Shown: piece by piece, positions 16,616 to 25,485 of the stretch | How the letters are laid out: each line of letters starts with the position of its first letter | Numbering within the stretch: position 1 is the first letter of the stretch | Source: Afifella sp. IM 167 | GTDB lineage: Bacteria > Pseudomonadota > Alphaproteobacteria > Rhizobiales > Afifellaceae | DNA: 64,000 nucleotides | Assembly (NCBI RefSeq): GCF_020144925.1 | Contig: NZ_NSLC01000007.1 | Span: 62,001-126,000 of the forward strand | Reading direction: 5' to 3' | The notes under the pieces: generated by a model | Database searches by the model: none | Told to the model about the DNA's origin: nothing | Seen by the model: only the letters and a program-made list of their open reading frames with translations | Translations under genes and position numbers: made by a program

Positions 16616-17929
16616 TTGCCAGACATTTCACCACTCCGACGCGCCGGCGGCAGATTGCGCTTTCGCGCCATCGATCAGGCGAGGGAGGCGATCGGGCAGC
16701 TGCTCGACATCGACCCGCAGGAAGCCGGCCGCATCTTCGCGCGCTTCGACGCAGAAAAAGTCTGCGCCGAAGCCAGGCGCATCGACGGCGATGCCAGCCT
16801 TGCGGCAGGCCCGCTCGCCGGCCTTCTCGTGACCATCAAGGACCTTTTCGACATTGAAGGCGAGGTGACGACGGCCGGCTCGCGCCAGCTCGCCGCCAAC
16901 GCGCCCGCCGACAAGGACGCGGAGGCGGTGCGGCGCCTGCGGGCGGCCGGCGCCCTGCCCTTCGGGCGCACCTCGATGAGCGAGTTCGCCTATTCCGGCG
17001 TCGGCCTCAATCCGCATTTCGGCACGCCCGGCAACAGCCACGACAGGACGCGCATCCCCGGTGGCTCGACCTCCGGCGGCGCCGTCGCCGTAGCGCTCGG
17101 CCTCTGCGACGCCGCTCTCGGCACCGATACGGGCGGCTCGGTGCGCATCCCCGCCGCGCTGAACGGGCTCGCCGGCTTCAAGCCCAGCCAGAAGTCCGTG
17201 CCCCGCGACGGCGTGTTTCCGCTCTCGCCGAGCTGCGACAGCATCGGGGCGATCGCGCCCGACATCGCAACCTGCGCGGCGATCCATGCCGTGCTCTCCG
17301 GCGAGGCGATGCCCGATCTCAAGGCGCCGGCAAGGCCGCGCCTCGGCGTCATGCGCACGGTGATGACCGACGGCATGGACGGGGCGGTGGCGGAGGATTT
17401 CGAGGCCACGCTCAAGGCGCTGTCCGCAGCCGGCGCCGAACTCGTCGGTGTCACCTTCGCGCCGATCGAGGAGGCGGCGGCGGCAAACCGCGCGATCGTC
17501 TCCTCCGAGGCGCATCAGATCCACCGCGCCTATCTCAGCGAGCTTGAGACAACCGGCGATCCGCACGTCCTGAAGCGCATCCGTTTTGCCGAGACGCTCA
17601 CCAGCGAGGATCTGGAGGGCGCCCGCAGGTCCCGCGCCGAGGCGCAGCAGGCCTTTGCCGCCCTCGCCTCCGATTTCGACGCCTTCGTGGCGCCGACAGT
17701 TCCGGTTCTGGCACCGGGGATCGAGGAGGTCGAGGCCGATTTCGACCGGCTCAACGGCCTCGTCCTGCGCAACCCTTCCTGCGTCAACTTCCTTGACGGC
17801 TGCGCGGCGACGGTGCCGATGAGCGCGATCGGGGAGCTTGCGACAGGGTCGATGATCTTCGCGCCCGCAGGGGCCGACTGGAAGGTTCTGGCGCTCGCGG
17901 AGCGCTTTGAAGCCCTCCTGTCGCAGTAA
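16616..17929 (+). CDS. Amidase signature family hydrolase
   Basis: This 437-residue enzyme hydrolyses C-N amide bonds with a Ser-cisSer-Lys triad. All parts are seen: K75 in LVTIKDLFDI, the cis-serine S151 in PGGSTSGGAVAV and the nucleophile S175 in DTGGSVRIPA, with the family spacing of 24 residues between the serines. The start is TTG 16616, preceded by GAGGG at suitable distance and 9 bases after the DUF2848 stop. It is the last enzyme of the DUF1445/TRAP/DUF2848 operon. Specificity cannot be predicted; aliphatic amides, allophanate-like compounds or opened lactams are possible. Confidence 0.93.
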   Translation: MPDISPLRRAGGRLRFRAIDQAREAIGQLLDIDPQEAGRIFARFDAEKVCAEARRIDGDASLAAGPLAGLLVTIKDLFDIEGEVTTAGSRQLAANAPADKDAEAVRRLRAAGALPFGRTSMSEFAYSGVGLNPHFGTPGNSHDRTRIPGGSTSGGAVAVALGLCDAALGTDTGGSVRIPAALNGLAGFKPSQKSVPRDGVFPLSPSCDSIGAIAPDIATCAAIHAVLSGEAMPDLKAPARPRLGVMRTVMTDGMDGAVAEDFEATLKALSAAGAELVGVTFAPIEEAAAANRAIVSSEAHQIHRAYLSELETTGDPHVLKRIRFAETLTSEDLEGARRSRAEAQQAFAALASDFDAFVAPTVPVLAPGIEEVEADFDRLNGLVLRNPSCVNFLDGCAATVPMSAIGELATGSMIFAPAGADWKVLALAERFEALLSQ

Positions 17930-17951
17930 CAGCTTGCCGCCGCCCGATCCG

Positions 17952-18737
17952 ATGATCTTCGAGCTGGCCGTGCGAGCCGGCTCCACGGCCCTCATCGTGA
18001 TCGCGGCGACGCTTGCCATTGAGCGCTTCGGCCCACGGATCGGTGGCTCGCTCGCGGGTCTTCCGATCGTCATCGGGCCGGGCTTCTTCTTCCTGATCCG
18101 CGATCACGGCGCGGCCTTCGCCGCGGACGCGGCCGCCACCTCGCTCTTCTCGCTGGCGGCGACGGAGGCCTTCCTCCTCGGCTATTGCCTGGCGGCGCAA
18201 AGGGCCGGCCCTTTCCTTTCGCTGGCGGCGGCGATCCTCGCCTGGCTCACCGTCGTGCCCTTCGTCGCCGCCATGCCGCCGATGCCGTTTCTCGGGGCGG
18301 CCGTCTTCACGGCGAGCGGCCTTGCCGCCTACCTCCTCGTGCGCGCCTTCGCAAAGGTGCGCGCTTCGGCCCGAGGCGGGCGAGGCCTCGCCCCTCTCCT
18401 CCTGCGCGGCCTCCTCGCCGGCCTTCTCGTCGCCGGCGTCACGGTGCTGAGCGCGCAACTCGGTGCTGCCTGGTCGGGCCTTCTGGTCACCTTTCCGGTC
18501 GGCTTCACCGTCATATCCGTCACGGTGCACCAGCGGGCCGGAAGCGTGGCGGCGATCGCCACGCTGAATGCCGCCATGCTCGGCACGTTCAGCCTGGCGA
18601 TTTTCTCCTTCGGGCTTGCGGTCGGCATTCCGCTTCTGGGCAGCACCGCCGCCTACGGCCTGGCGCTCCTTGGAGGCCTCGCCGCGACGAGCTTCCTCAC
18701 CCTGTGGAGCCGGCAACAGCCGGGCGGCACGGGCTGA
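17952..18737 (+). CDS. Integral membrane protein, unknown function
   Basis: This protein of about 261 residues is almost entirely hydrophobic with about eight transmembrane segments. The second half looks like a repeat of the first: FGPRIGGSLAGLPIVIGPGFFF near residue 30 and AWSGLLVTFPVGFTVISVTV near 180 have similar patterns of Gly, Pro and aromatic residues. This hints at an internal duplication, as in small transporters. I do not recognise a named family. ATG 17952 is chosen because it starts the first helix. The gene lies 22 bases after the amidase on the same strand, so co-transcription is likely and an export or import role is possible. Confidence 0.8.
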   Translation: MIFELAVRAGSTALIVIAATLAIERFGPRIGGSLAGLPIVIGPGFFFLIRDHGAAFAADAAATSLFSLAATEAFLLGYCLAAQRAGPFLSLAAAILAWLTVVPFVAAMPPMPFLGAAVFTASGLAAYLLVRAFAKVRASARGGRGLAPLLLRGLLAGLLVAGVTVLSAQLGAAWSGLLVTFPVGFTVISVTVHQRAGSVAAIATLNAAMLGTFSLAIFSFGLAVGIPLLGSTAAYGLALLGGLAATSFLTLWSRQQPGGTG

Positions 18738-18778
18738 AAGCTCGGCCGGCCGAGCTGCGGCCTTCCCGCCCCGGCGGC

Positions 18779-19525
18779 TCATGCGGGAGGCATCAGCTCC
18801 ATCCACCGGCCGGAGCGGAAATCCCACACCTTGCCGGTCTCGGCGACCGAGGGCAGACAGCAGGCGAGGAGCGCCTCGGCGACCTCCTCGGGCGCTGCGG
18901 CGGCGGAAAGGTCGTTCTGCGGAAAGGCGTTGGCATAGAGCTCGGTTCGGACCGCGCCGGGGCTGAAAAGGTTGACCCGCAGCGGCCCGTCGCGCGTCTC
19001 GGCCGCATAGGCCTCGACGAAGGCGTTGAGCGCGGCCTTGCTCGCCGCATAGGCGCCGAGCCCGGGCTGGCGGCGCCAGGCAAGGCCGGAGGTGACGAAC
19101 ACCGCCCGCCCCGCATCCGAGCGCGCCAGCAACGGCCCCAGCGCGCGCACCAGATCGACATTGCCCGTCAGGTTGACCGCGATAATGTCCTTCCAGGCCT
19201 GCGGGTCGATCTCCACCGCCCTGGCGGGCGAGCCGAGAAGACCGGCATTCGCCACAAGAACGTCGAGCCGGCCGAAGCGCTCTTCCACCGTCTCGCCGAA
19301 GCGGGCGATCGCGGCGCCATCGCGCATGTCGAGCGCAAAGGGCCTCGCCTTTCCACCGGCGGCCGCGATCGCCTGCGAAACCGGTTCCAGACCTTCAAGG
19401 CTCCTTGCCGTGACGACGACCTCCGCGCCGGCCTTCGCCAGAGCGAGGGCGCTCGCCGCGCCGATGCCGCGCGAGGCGCCCGTCACCAGGGCGATCCTGC
19501 CCCCCAGCGCGTTCTCAGCTACCAT
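18779..19525 (-). CDS. SDR family oxidoreductase
   Basis: This 248-residue short-chain dehydrogenase has the NAD(P) motif TGASRGIG (about 15-22), the VANAG motif and a YxxxK active site (YAASK). A serine lies about 13 residues before the tyrosine (TSGLAWRR). The Rossmann arginine (VVVTARSLEG) suggests NADP preference. It is the last gene of the long minus-strand cluster that starts at the ABC permease near 28.2 kb. It is separated from the GntR gene by 96 bases. It converges with the membrane protein gene at 18.7 kb. Substrate unknown. Confidence 0.9.
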   Translation of the reverse strand: MVAENALGGRIALVTGASRGIGAASALALAKAGAEVVVTARSLEGLEPVSQAIAAAGGKARPFALDMRDGAAIARFGETVEERFGRLDVLVANAGLLGSPARAVEIDPQAWKDIIAVNLTGNVDLVRALGPLLARSDAGRAVFVTSGLAWRRQPGLGAYAASKAALNAFVEAYAAETRDGPLRVNLFSPGAVRTELYANAFPQNDLSAAAAPEEVAEALLACCLPSVAETGKVWDFRSGRWMELMPPA

Positions 19526-19621
19526 TGGAGATCCTTGGAGGCAGGGCCAGGGCCTCGGTCAGGCAGGCGCACGGCCGCCCCTGTCGCGCCCTCGCCTTTG
19601 GCGGGGTGAGCAGCCTCTCGC

Positions 19622-20437
19622 TCACGCCGGATAGGGCTCGAAGGGTTCGTCCTCGCCGGAACCGGCATAGCCGGCGCTGATATTGACGTCGAGCAGGCTG
19701 GCGGAGGACATCAGCGCATCGAGCACCATCGCCTTGGAGGAGGAAAGCTCGTCGCAGATCGCCCGCTCGGCGGCGTCGGCATCGCCCGTGGTCAGGGCGA
19801 CAATGAGCGCCTCGTGCTCGTGGCGCATCTCCTCGGTGCGGTTGCGCACGGCAAGGCCGAAATGAAGGATCCGCTCCATCTCCTGCAGGACGGAGCGCAC
19901 CGTGTCGGCGAGGCGTTCGTTGCGCGTGGCGCTCGCCACCAGCATGTGGAAGGCGGAATTGGCGTGGAGGAAGCGTTCCTCGCTGCCGCGGTCGTAGGGC
20001 GTGTAGCTCTGCGTGCAGATCTGGTCGAGCCGCCTGAGGCTCGCCTCGTCGATGCGGCCGGCGACTAGGCGCACGGCCGCGCGCTCGACGATCTCGCGCA
20101 GCTGGTAGAGATCGTTCACGTCGCGCAGGGTGATCGGCTTGATCTGGTAGCCGCGGCGATGCACGGGCCGGACGAAGCCGTAGACCGCCAGCCGTTCCAG
20201 CGCGGTGCGCGTCGCCGCCCGCTTGAGGCCGAAGCGCTTGCCGATATCGGCCTCGGAGGTCATGGAGCCCGGCATCAGCTCGCAGCGGGTGATGGCGCGC
20301 CGGATCTTCTCGACCGCCTCGTCGCTCTGGCGCACCCCATCCGCACCGGAGCGGCCGCGCGAGCTTCGCGCCGCCCCGTTCGTCTTGAGCGCCGTCATCG
20401 CCGGACGGCCTTCGCCCGCTTCGTGCCCGTCAGTCAT
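19622..20437 (-). CDS. GntR family regulator with FCD domain
   Basis: This 271-residue protein has a polar N-terminal tail of about 35 residues. A GntR winged helix follows (about 38-100; VEKIRRAITRCELMPGSMTS and RAATRTALERLAVYGFV), then an all-helical FCD ligand domain (about 110-245). The FCD histidine and acidic residues expected to bind metal are present (HANSAFHMLV, RHEHEALI). It probably represses the surrounding UbiD/acyl-CoA ligase cluster and may bind the motif found around the divergent promoters at 28.3-28.65 kb. ATG 20437 has GGAAGG upstream. Confidence 0.9.
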   Translation of the reverse strand: MTDGHEAGEGRPAMTALKTNGAARSSRGRSGADGVRQSDEAVEKIRRAITRCELMPGSMTSEADIGKRFGLKRAATRTALERLAVYGFVRPVHRRGYQIKPITLRDVNDLYQLREIVERAAVRLVAGRIDEASLRRLDQICTQSYTPYDRGSEERFLHANSAFHMLVASATRNERLADTVRSVLQEMERILHFGLAVRNRTEEMRHEHEALIVALTTGDADAAERAICDELSSSKAMVLDALMSSASLLDVNISAGYAGSGEDEPFEPYPA

Positions 20438-20525
20438 CGGAACCGCCTTCCGCGACGACCATTCGGATGACGCCGCCCGTCATGCGCACACGCAGAACTT
20501 GAGCATCCCGCAGGACTGCCACAGT

Positions 20526-21548
20526 TCAACGATGCGATTCAATGATGATCTTGCCGAACACATTGCGCTCCGCAAGGCGGCTAAAAGCCGTAGGCGTCTC
20601 CTTCAGCGGCAGGGCGCAGTCGATCGTCGGCGCGAGGCGCTTTTCCTGCACGAGATCCAGAAGCGCGAAGAGATCGCCCCGCTCCCAGGCGTTGGAGCCG
20701 CGGATATCGATCTCGAAAGTCCAGATGTAGCGAAGATCCGTCTTCGGATCGAAACCGGCCGTCGCCCCGCATGTGAGAATGCGGCCGCCCTGGCGCACCA
20801 CCCTGAGCGAGGGCACCCAGGTTTCGCCGCCGGTGAAGTTGACGACCACGTCGACGCCGCCCGAGCCGGCGCCGGCGCCGTAGACCCTCGGCTTGCCGTG
20901 GCGCTCATGCACGACCTTCATGAAATCGTCGGCCTTGTAGTCGATGCCTTCGTGAGCGCCGATCTCGGCAAGCCGGGCAAGCTTTTCCGGCGTGGAAGCG
21001 GCGGCGATGACATGCGCGCCGGCGAGCCGGCCGAGCTGGACGCAGCAGGTTCCGACGCCGCCCGAGGCGCCGAGAACCAGCAGCTTCTCGTCGGCGGCCA
21101 CCTTGCCGCGCGTGACCATCATCCGATAGGCGGTGCCATAGGCGACCGGCAACGCCGCGGCCTCGCGAAACGACACGCCTTCCGGCATCGGCACCAGCAT
21201 GTGGGCGCCCACCTTGCAGTATTCGGCAAGGCCGCCGTCCATCCTCTCGCCGAGAAGGCGCCCGGTCTCGGTATCGAGCGGATCGACCATGACGCGGTCG
21301 CCCACCTTCCAGTCGCTGACGCCGGGCCCGACCTCGGCGATCTCGCCGGCGACGTCGATGCCCATGATGATCGGCATCGGGATCTTGATCCCCGGCATGC
21401 CGCGCAAGGTGAAGAGATCGTGGTAGTTGAGGGCGCACGCACTGACGGCGATGACGACCTCGCCCTCGCCGGCCACGGGATCGGGCCAGGAGGTCTCGTA
21501 GGCCAGTTCTCCGATTTCTCCGTGCTGACGGATGACCACGGCTTTCAT
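20526..21548 (-). CDS. MDR/quinone oxidoreductase-like dehydrogenase without zinc ligands
   Basis: This 340-residue medium-chain reductase has a GroES-like N-terminal half and a Rossmann half (VLGASGGVGTCCVQLGR, about 155-171). The usual zinc-alcohol-dehydrogenase ligands are missing: the first ligand position reads ALNYHDLF, there is no GHE motif (GIDVAG instead), and the four-cysteine structural zinc loop is absent. It is therefore more like zinc-free quinone oxidoreductases and enoyl reductases. ATG 21548 has GGAG upstream; the longer open frame lacks support. It lies between the thioesterase and the GntR regulator of the UbiD cluster. A role in reducing an alpha,beta-unsaturated intermediate is possible. 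Confidence 0.88.
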   Translation of the reverse strand: MKAVVIRQHGEIGELAYETSWPDPVAGEGEVVIAVSACALNYHDLFTLRGMPGIKIPMPIIMGIDVAGEIAEVGPGVSDWKVGDRVMVDPLDTETGRLLGERMDGGLAEYCKVGAHMLVPMPEGVSFREAAALPVAYGTAYRMMVTRGKVAADEKLLVLGASGGVGTCCVQLGRLAGAHVIAAASTPEKLARLAEIGAHEGIDYKADDFMKVVHERHGKPRVYGAGAGSGGVDVVVNFTGGETWVPSLRVVRQGGRILTCGATAGFDPKTDLRYIWTFEIDIRGSNAWERGDLFALLDLVQEKRLAPTIDCALPLKETPTAFSRLAERNVFGKIIIESHR

Positions 21549-21729
21549 GCCTGCTCCTTCGTGGGACGGGCGCGCCGGACCGGCGACACGCTCCTCGCCC
21601 GTTTCTCGTTTCGCTCCGGTGTCGACGGATAGCGCCGTCCCGCGCCCGGAGCGCCGCCGACGACACGAGGCGGCGGCGGCAGGGCCGTCCGCCACACCAG
21701 ATTTCGGGGCGCAGAACCGCCCTTCGGCC

Positions 21730-22152
21730 TCAGACCTTCGGAACGCCGTAGCAACCGCGACCGACCGCGGTGAGCCGTCCGGCTTCGTCGGTGACGTCGA
21801 TGTCGATGACGCCGACGGTGCGGCCGACGCGGCGCACCCTCGCCGTGCCGAGGAGATGCGGCCCGGTCGAGGGCCGCAGATAATCGACGCGGAAATTGAT
21901 CGTCGGCACGTCGCCCGGCACCACCATCACCACCGCGAAATCGCCCACCGTATCGATGAGGGAGGCGACGGCGCCGCCGTGGAACTGCCCGGTGCCCGCA
22001 GCACGCTCCAGCTCCGGGCGCAGCTTCATGGTCATGGCGAGCGTGCCGGCCTCGGCATCGAGCTCGGAGCAATGCAGGCCCAGGAAGGCGATGAAGGGGG
22101 AGGCATCGAGGTGGGCCTGGATGTCCGCGGCGGTCATAGGCGATGATGTCAA
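21730..22152 (-). CDS. PaaI-like hotdog thioesterase
   Basis: This 140-residue single hotdog domain has the PaaI signature QFHGGAVASLIDTVGDFA (about 57-74), where the Gly-Gly and Asp form the thioester site. The start is probably TTG 22152, since AGGA lies 6 bases upstream; ATG 22137 is the alternative but is far from any Shine-Dalgarno sequence. It follows the acyl-CoA ligase gene by 34 bases. Likely role: hydrolysing or proofreading CoA thioesters made by the neighbouring ligase. Confidence 0.9.
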   Translation of the reverse strand: MTSSPMTAADIQAHLDASPFIAFLGLHCSELDAEAGTLAMTMKLRPELERAAGTGQFHGGAVASLIDTVGDFAVVMVVPGDVPTINFRVDYLRPSTGPHLLGTARVRRVGRTVGVIDIDVTDEAGRLTAVGRGCYGVPKV

Positions 22153-22186
22153 TTCGTTTCCTTTCGAAGGCGGTGCCGGCGCGGCC

Positions 22187-23704
22187 TCATGTGCTCCAGC
22201 CGCCGGCCGTCTCCAGATCGCGGGCGCGCCGCATCAGCGCGTTGCGGTCGATCTTGTTCGTGCCGGCGAGCGGCAGGTCGGCGCGCAGTTCGATCCGCCT
22301 CGGATGCTGGTAGGCCGGGCCGTTGGCGATCGAGAACGCCTTGATCTCCTCCACCGCCGGGCTGGTGCCGGCCGCCGCCACGATGAAGGCGACCGGGATG
22401 TGCCCGCGCTCCTCGTCCGGCATCGGCACGACGGCCGCCTGCTGCACCTTCGGATGGCGCTCCAGCAGCTTTTCCACCTCGTTCGGGTAGATGTTCTCGC
22501 CCGAGCAGACGAACATGTCGTCGGCGCGACCAAAGAAGAAGAAGAAGCCGTTCTCGTCGCGCCGCATGACGTCGCCGCTGATGTACCAGCCGTCGCGGAT
22601 CACCTCGGCGGTCTTTTTCGGCAGCTTGTTGTAGCCGGTCATCACCGCCGGGTTGCGCATCATCAGCGTGCCGTGGTTCTCGTCCGGGCCGTCGACGAGC
22701 TTGACCTCGCTGCCGGGCAGCGGGTGGCCGAGCGAAAGCGGCGGCGTCGGCAGCCCGTCCGGATGCGGACCGAAGACGGAGGCGCCCGCCTCGGTCGTGC
22801 CAAAGCTGTTGGCCACCGTCGCGCTGGGGATCATTTTCTCGACCCGGTCGATCAAGGCGAGCGTCAGCGGGGCCGACGCCAGGACGATCTGGACGAGGCT
22901 GGAAAGGTCGATCTCCGGTTCCTTCTCCAGTTCCTTGACCACGCGCGCGAACATGGTCGGAATCGCCATCACATGGGTGACGCGATATTGCGCCATCGCG
23001 GCGGTATATTCGGCCGCCTTGAAGGAAGGCATCATCACCAGCAGCGCGCCGGCGAGGAAAGCGCATTTGGTGACGATGAGCCCGTTCATGTGAAAGAGCG
23101 GCTGGGCGATGATCTGCCGGCTTTCGGCCATTTCCGGCGCCACGGCCTTGGCCTTGAGAACCCAGAGCTGGCCTTCATGGGAAAGAAGGACGCCCTTGGG
23201 GCGGCCGGTGGAGCCGGAGGTGTAGAGAATTTGCGCCAGCGCGCCTTCCCGCGGCACCACGGTCTCGAACGCGGCGGGCTCGATCAGGGCCGCAAAGCCG
23301 TCGGGGCCCGCATTATCGAAATCGATCACCGGCAGGCCAGCGGGAAGCCGTGCCCGCGAGCCCGCATCGGTGAAGGCGAGAGCGACGTCGGCGTCCTCGA
23401 CGAGGAAGGCGATGATCTCGTCCGGAAGCTTGATATTGACCGGCACCGCGACGAGACCGGCACGCATGATGCCGAAATAGGCGGCGATGTATTCGGCCCG
23501 ATTCATGGAGGCGATGGCGACCCTTGCGCCGGGCGGCAGGCCGCGCGCCGAGAGATGGCGCGCAATGCCGCCCGACAGAAGATCCATCTCACCATAGGTG
23601 TAGGAGCGCGGCGCGGCCGGATCGCGAAGATCGACGATCGCGGTGCGGGCCTGATCCTGGCTGCGATCGATCAGGTCGCCGAGATTGAAGAAGTCGGTGA
23701 TCAT
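22187..23704 (-). CDS. AMP-forming acyl-CoA ligase
   Basis: This 505-residue adenylate-forming enzyme activates a carboxylic acid to its CoA thioester. The P-loop ILYTSGSTGRPKG lies near 160-172. The motif SFGTTEAG, the hinge region GWYISGD and the C-terminal catalytic lysine (TNKIDRN) are all intact. The start is ATG 23704 (MITDFFNLG). It lies 28 bases after the UbiD-family gene and before a thioesterase. With UbiD and an acid transporter it suggests activation of an aromatic or alpha,beta-unsaturated acid, before or after decarboxylation. Confidence 0.93.
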   Translation of the reverse strand: MITDFFNLGDLIDRSQDQARTAIVDLRDPAAPRSYTYGEMDLLSGGIARHLSARGLPPGARVAIASMNRAEYIAAYFGIMRAGLVAVPVNIKLPDEIIAFLVEDADVALAFTDAGSRARLPAGLPVIDFDNAGPDGFAALIEPAAFETVVPREGALAQILYTSGSTGRPKGVLLSHEGQLWVLKAKAVAPEMAESRQIIAQPLFHMNGLIVTKCAFLAGALLVMMPSFKAAEYTAAMAQYRVTHVMAIPTMFARVVKELEKEPEIDLSSLVQIVLASAPLTLALIDRVEKMIPSATVANSFGTTEAGASVFGPHPDGLPTPPLSLGHPLPGSEVKLVDGPDENHGTLMMRNPAVMTGYNKLPKKTAEVIRDGWYISGDVMRRDENGFFFFFGRADDMFVCSGENIYPNEVEKLLERHPKVQQAAVVPMPDEERGHIPVAFIVAAAGTSPAVEEIKAFSIANGPAYQHPRRIELRADLPLAGTNKIDRNALMRRARDLETAGGWST

Positions 23705-23732
23705 CTTCGTGGTGCCATCCCCTGCCCGGCGC

Positions 23733-25379
23733 TCACGGCTTGGCCGCGAACTCGGAATCGCGCAGGCAGACGCGCCCGAACTTGTCCTTCCACAGCTTGC
23801 CCTGGGCATGCAGCTCGCCGAAGGCGGCGGCCACGTTGCGGAAGCCATACGAGGACAGCTTGAAGTCGATGTCGGTGTAGTACATCGGCTCCGGCTCGAT
23901 CATTGCCAGGATTTCCTGCGCGACAGCGGCGATATCGGCCTTGGCCTCCTGCGGCTCGTCGCTCTTGCCCTCGACATAGTCGCCGACCTTCACCCGGTCG
24001 GCATAAGCGTAGGCGACGCGCTCGTAGCGCTCCTTGGGGATGTTCTCGCCGATGGTGGCGTCGATGCCGACCTTGGTGCCGGTCGGCACGTGGCCCGGCG
24101 TGATGAAGAGGCTCGGATCGAGCGGCTTGGCCCGTGCGCCGGGGATGATCATGACGTCGCGGTCGCCCTGCACGCGCGTGGCGATCGCCCACTCCACCTC
24201 CAGCGGATTGTAGACGTCGATCTCCTCATCAACGATGACGACGTGCTTCAGGTCGCCGACCGAAAGCGCGGCGAGCAGCGCCGACTTGCCCTCCCCCGCC
24301 TGCTTCTTGATGGAAATCACCGCGTGCCAGTAGGCGGCGCCGCCGACGGTGATGTTGATGTCCTTCACCTCGATGCCGGTATTGGTGAGGGCGGTGCGCA
24401 CCGGCTGGTGCAGCGCCGCGGCCCCGAGATAGGTGTATTCGAAGGGCATGTGCAGCGCCCAGTACATCGCGTCCCGGCGCATCATGATCGATTTGACGCG
24501 CACGTTCGGGTTCCAGTGCAGGCCGCCCATCAGGAAGGTGAATTCGCCGAAACGGCCTTCCGGCTGCGTCCAGCCGACCGGCAGGATCTCCGCCTCCAGT
24601 ACGATCTCGCAGTCGGCGATGTACGGCAGGTCGATGGTCCGGCACTGGCCGAGCGCGACGGCCTGGCCGCGGATGCCGCCGGCAAGCGACATCTCCTCCA
24701 CCTCGATGGGGGCGCGGTAGTTGGCCGCGAACATTTCGATCGGATGCGTGCCGATGGAGATGGAGATCGGCAGCGGCCGGCCGGCTTCGTAGGCGCGGTT
24801 GGCGTAGTAGCGAAGGTTGTTCGGCGTGACGATGTCGATGCCGGTCAGGGCCTTCTCCTTGACCATGAAGCGATAGCAGCCGGTGTTCACCACCCCGAGC
24901 TCGGGGTCCTTGGCCATGACGATGCCGGCGGTGATCATCGGGCCGCCGTCATGCACGGAGAAGATCGGCACCGGCAGATCGAACAGGTTCACCTCGTCGC
25001 CCGTCAGGATCACCTCCTCGGTGGAGGAAGTGGAGACCCGGGTCGGCTCGATCGGATTGGCAAGACCGCGCGAGAGGATCTTCTCGATGTCGCGGTAGCT
25101 GGAGCTGCCCATGGCGATGAAGGCGCGGTTGGCGGAGCGCAGGACGCCCGACAGGACCGGCATGTCGTAGCCGATGGGATTGTGGAACATCAGCGCCTTG
25201 TCGGACTGGTCGACGAGCGTGGCCATATGGCGAAGATCGACCGGCTGGTGGAGATCGACGAGCTCTCCCGCCTCGCGCAGATCGGAAACGAATTCGCGTA
25301 TCCCGGCGCTGATCACCTTCGTTTCCACGCCCGGCTCCGCGGACTGGTCTTCGATCGGCATGTTCGTGTTGTGTTGCAT
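23733..25379 (-). CDS. UbiD family prenylated-FMN decarboxylase
   Basis: UbiD enzymes (de)carboxylate aromatic and unsaturated acids with prenylated FMN. In this 548-residue protein the family R-E-E constellation is visible: R170 in GCYRFMV, Glu 262/264 in EIVLEAEILP, and E274 and E279 in PEGRFGEF. The central split-barrel region and the C-terminal domain are present, and the length is slightly above UbiD itself. Its cofactor-making partner UbiX is encoded in the divergent plus-strand operon at 30.6 kb. The gene lies between the ABC ATPase and an acyl-CoA ligase. A catabolic decarboxylase for an imported acid is more likely than ubiquinone synthesis. Confidence 0.94.
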   Translation of the reverse strand: MQHNTNMPIEDQSAEPGVETKVISAGIREFVSDLREAGELVDLHQPVDLRHMATLVDQSDKALMFHNPIGYDMPVLSGVLRSANRAFIAMGSSSYRDIEKILSRGLANPIEPTRVSTSSTEEVILTGDEVNLFDLPVPIFSVHDGGPMITAGIVMAKDPELGVVNTGCYRFMVKEKALTGIDIVTPNNLRYYANRAYEAGRPLPISISIGTHPIEMFAANYRAPIEVEEMSLAGGIRGQAVALGQCRTIDLPYIADCEIVLEAEILPVGWTQPEGRFGEFTFLMGGLHWNPNVRVKSIMMRRDAMYWALHMPFEYTYLGAAALHQPVRTALTNTGIEVKDINITVGGAAYWHAVISIKKQAGEGKSALLAALSVGDLKHVVIVDEEIDVYNPLEVEWAIATRVQGDRDVMIIPGARAKPLDPSLFITPGHVPTGTKVGIDATIGENIPKERYERVAYAYADRVKVGDYVEGKSDEPQEAKADIAAVAQEILAMIEPEPMYYTDIDFKLSSYGFRNVAAAFGELHAQGKLWKDKFGRVCLRDSEFAAKP

Positions 25380-25485
25380 GAGGAACGTTCCTTGAGGCGG
25401 ACTGGAGAAGACAGGCGGCGGAAAACACGGGGTGCCGCGCGAGCCGCCGGCGCGCAGGCGCAGCCGGCTGGCGGCGACGATGGGA

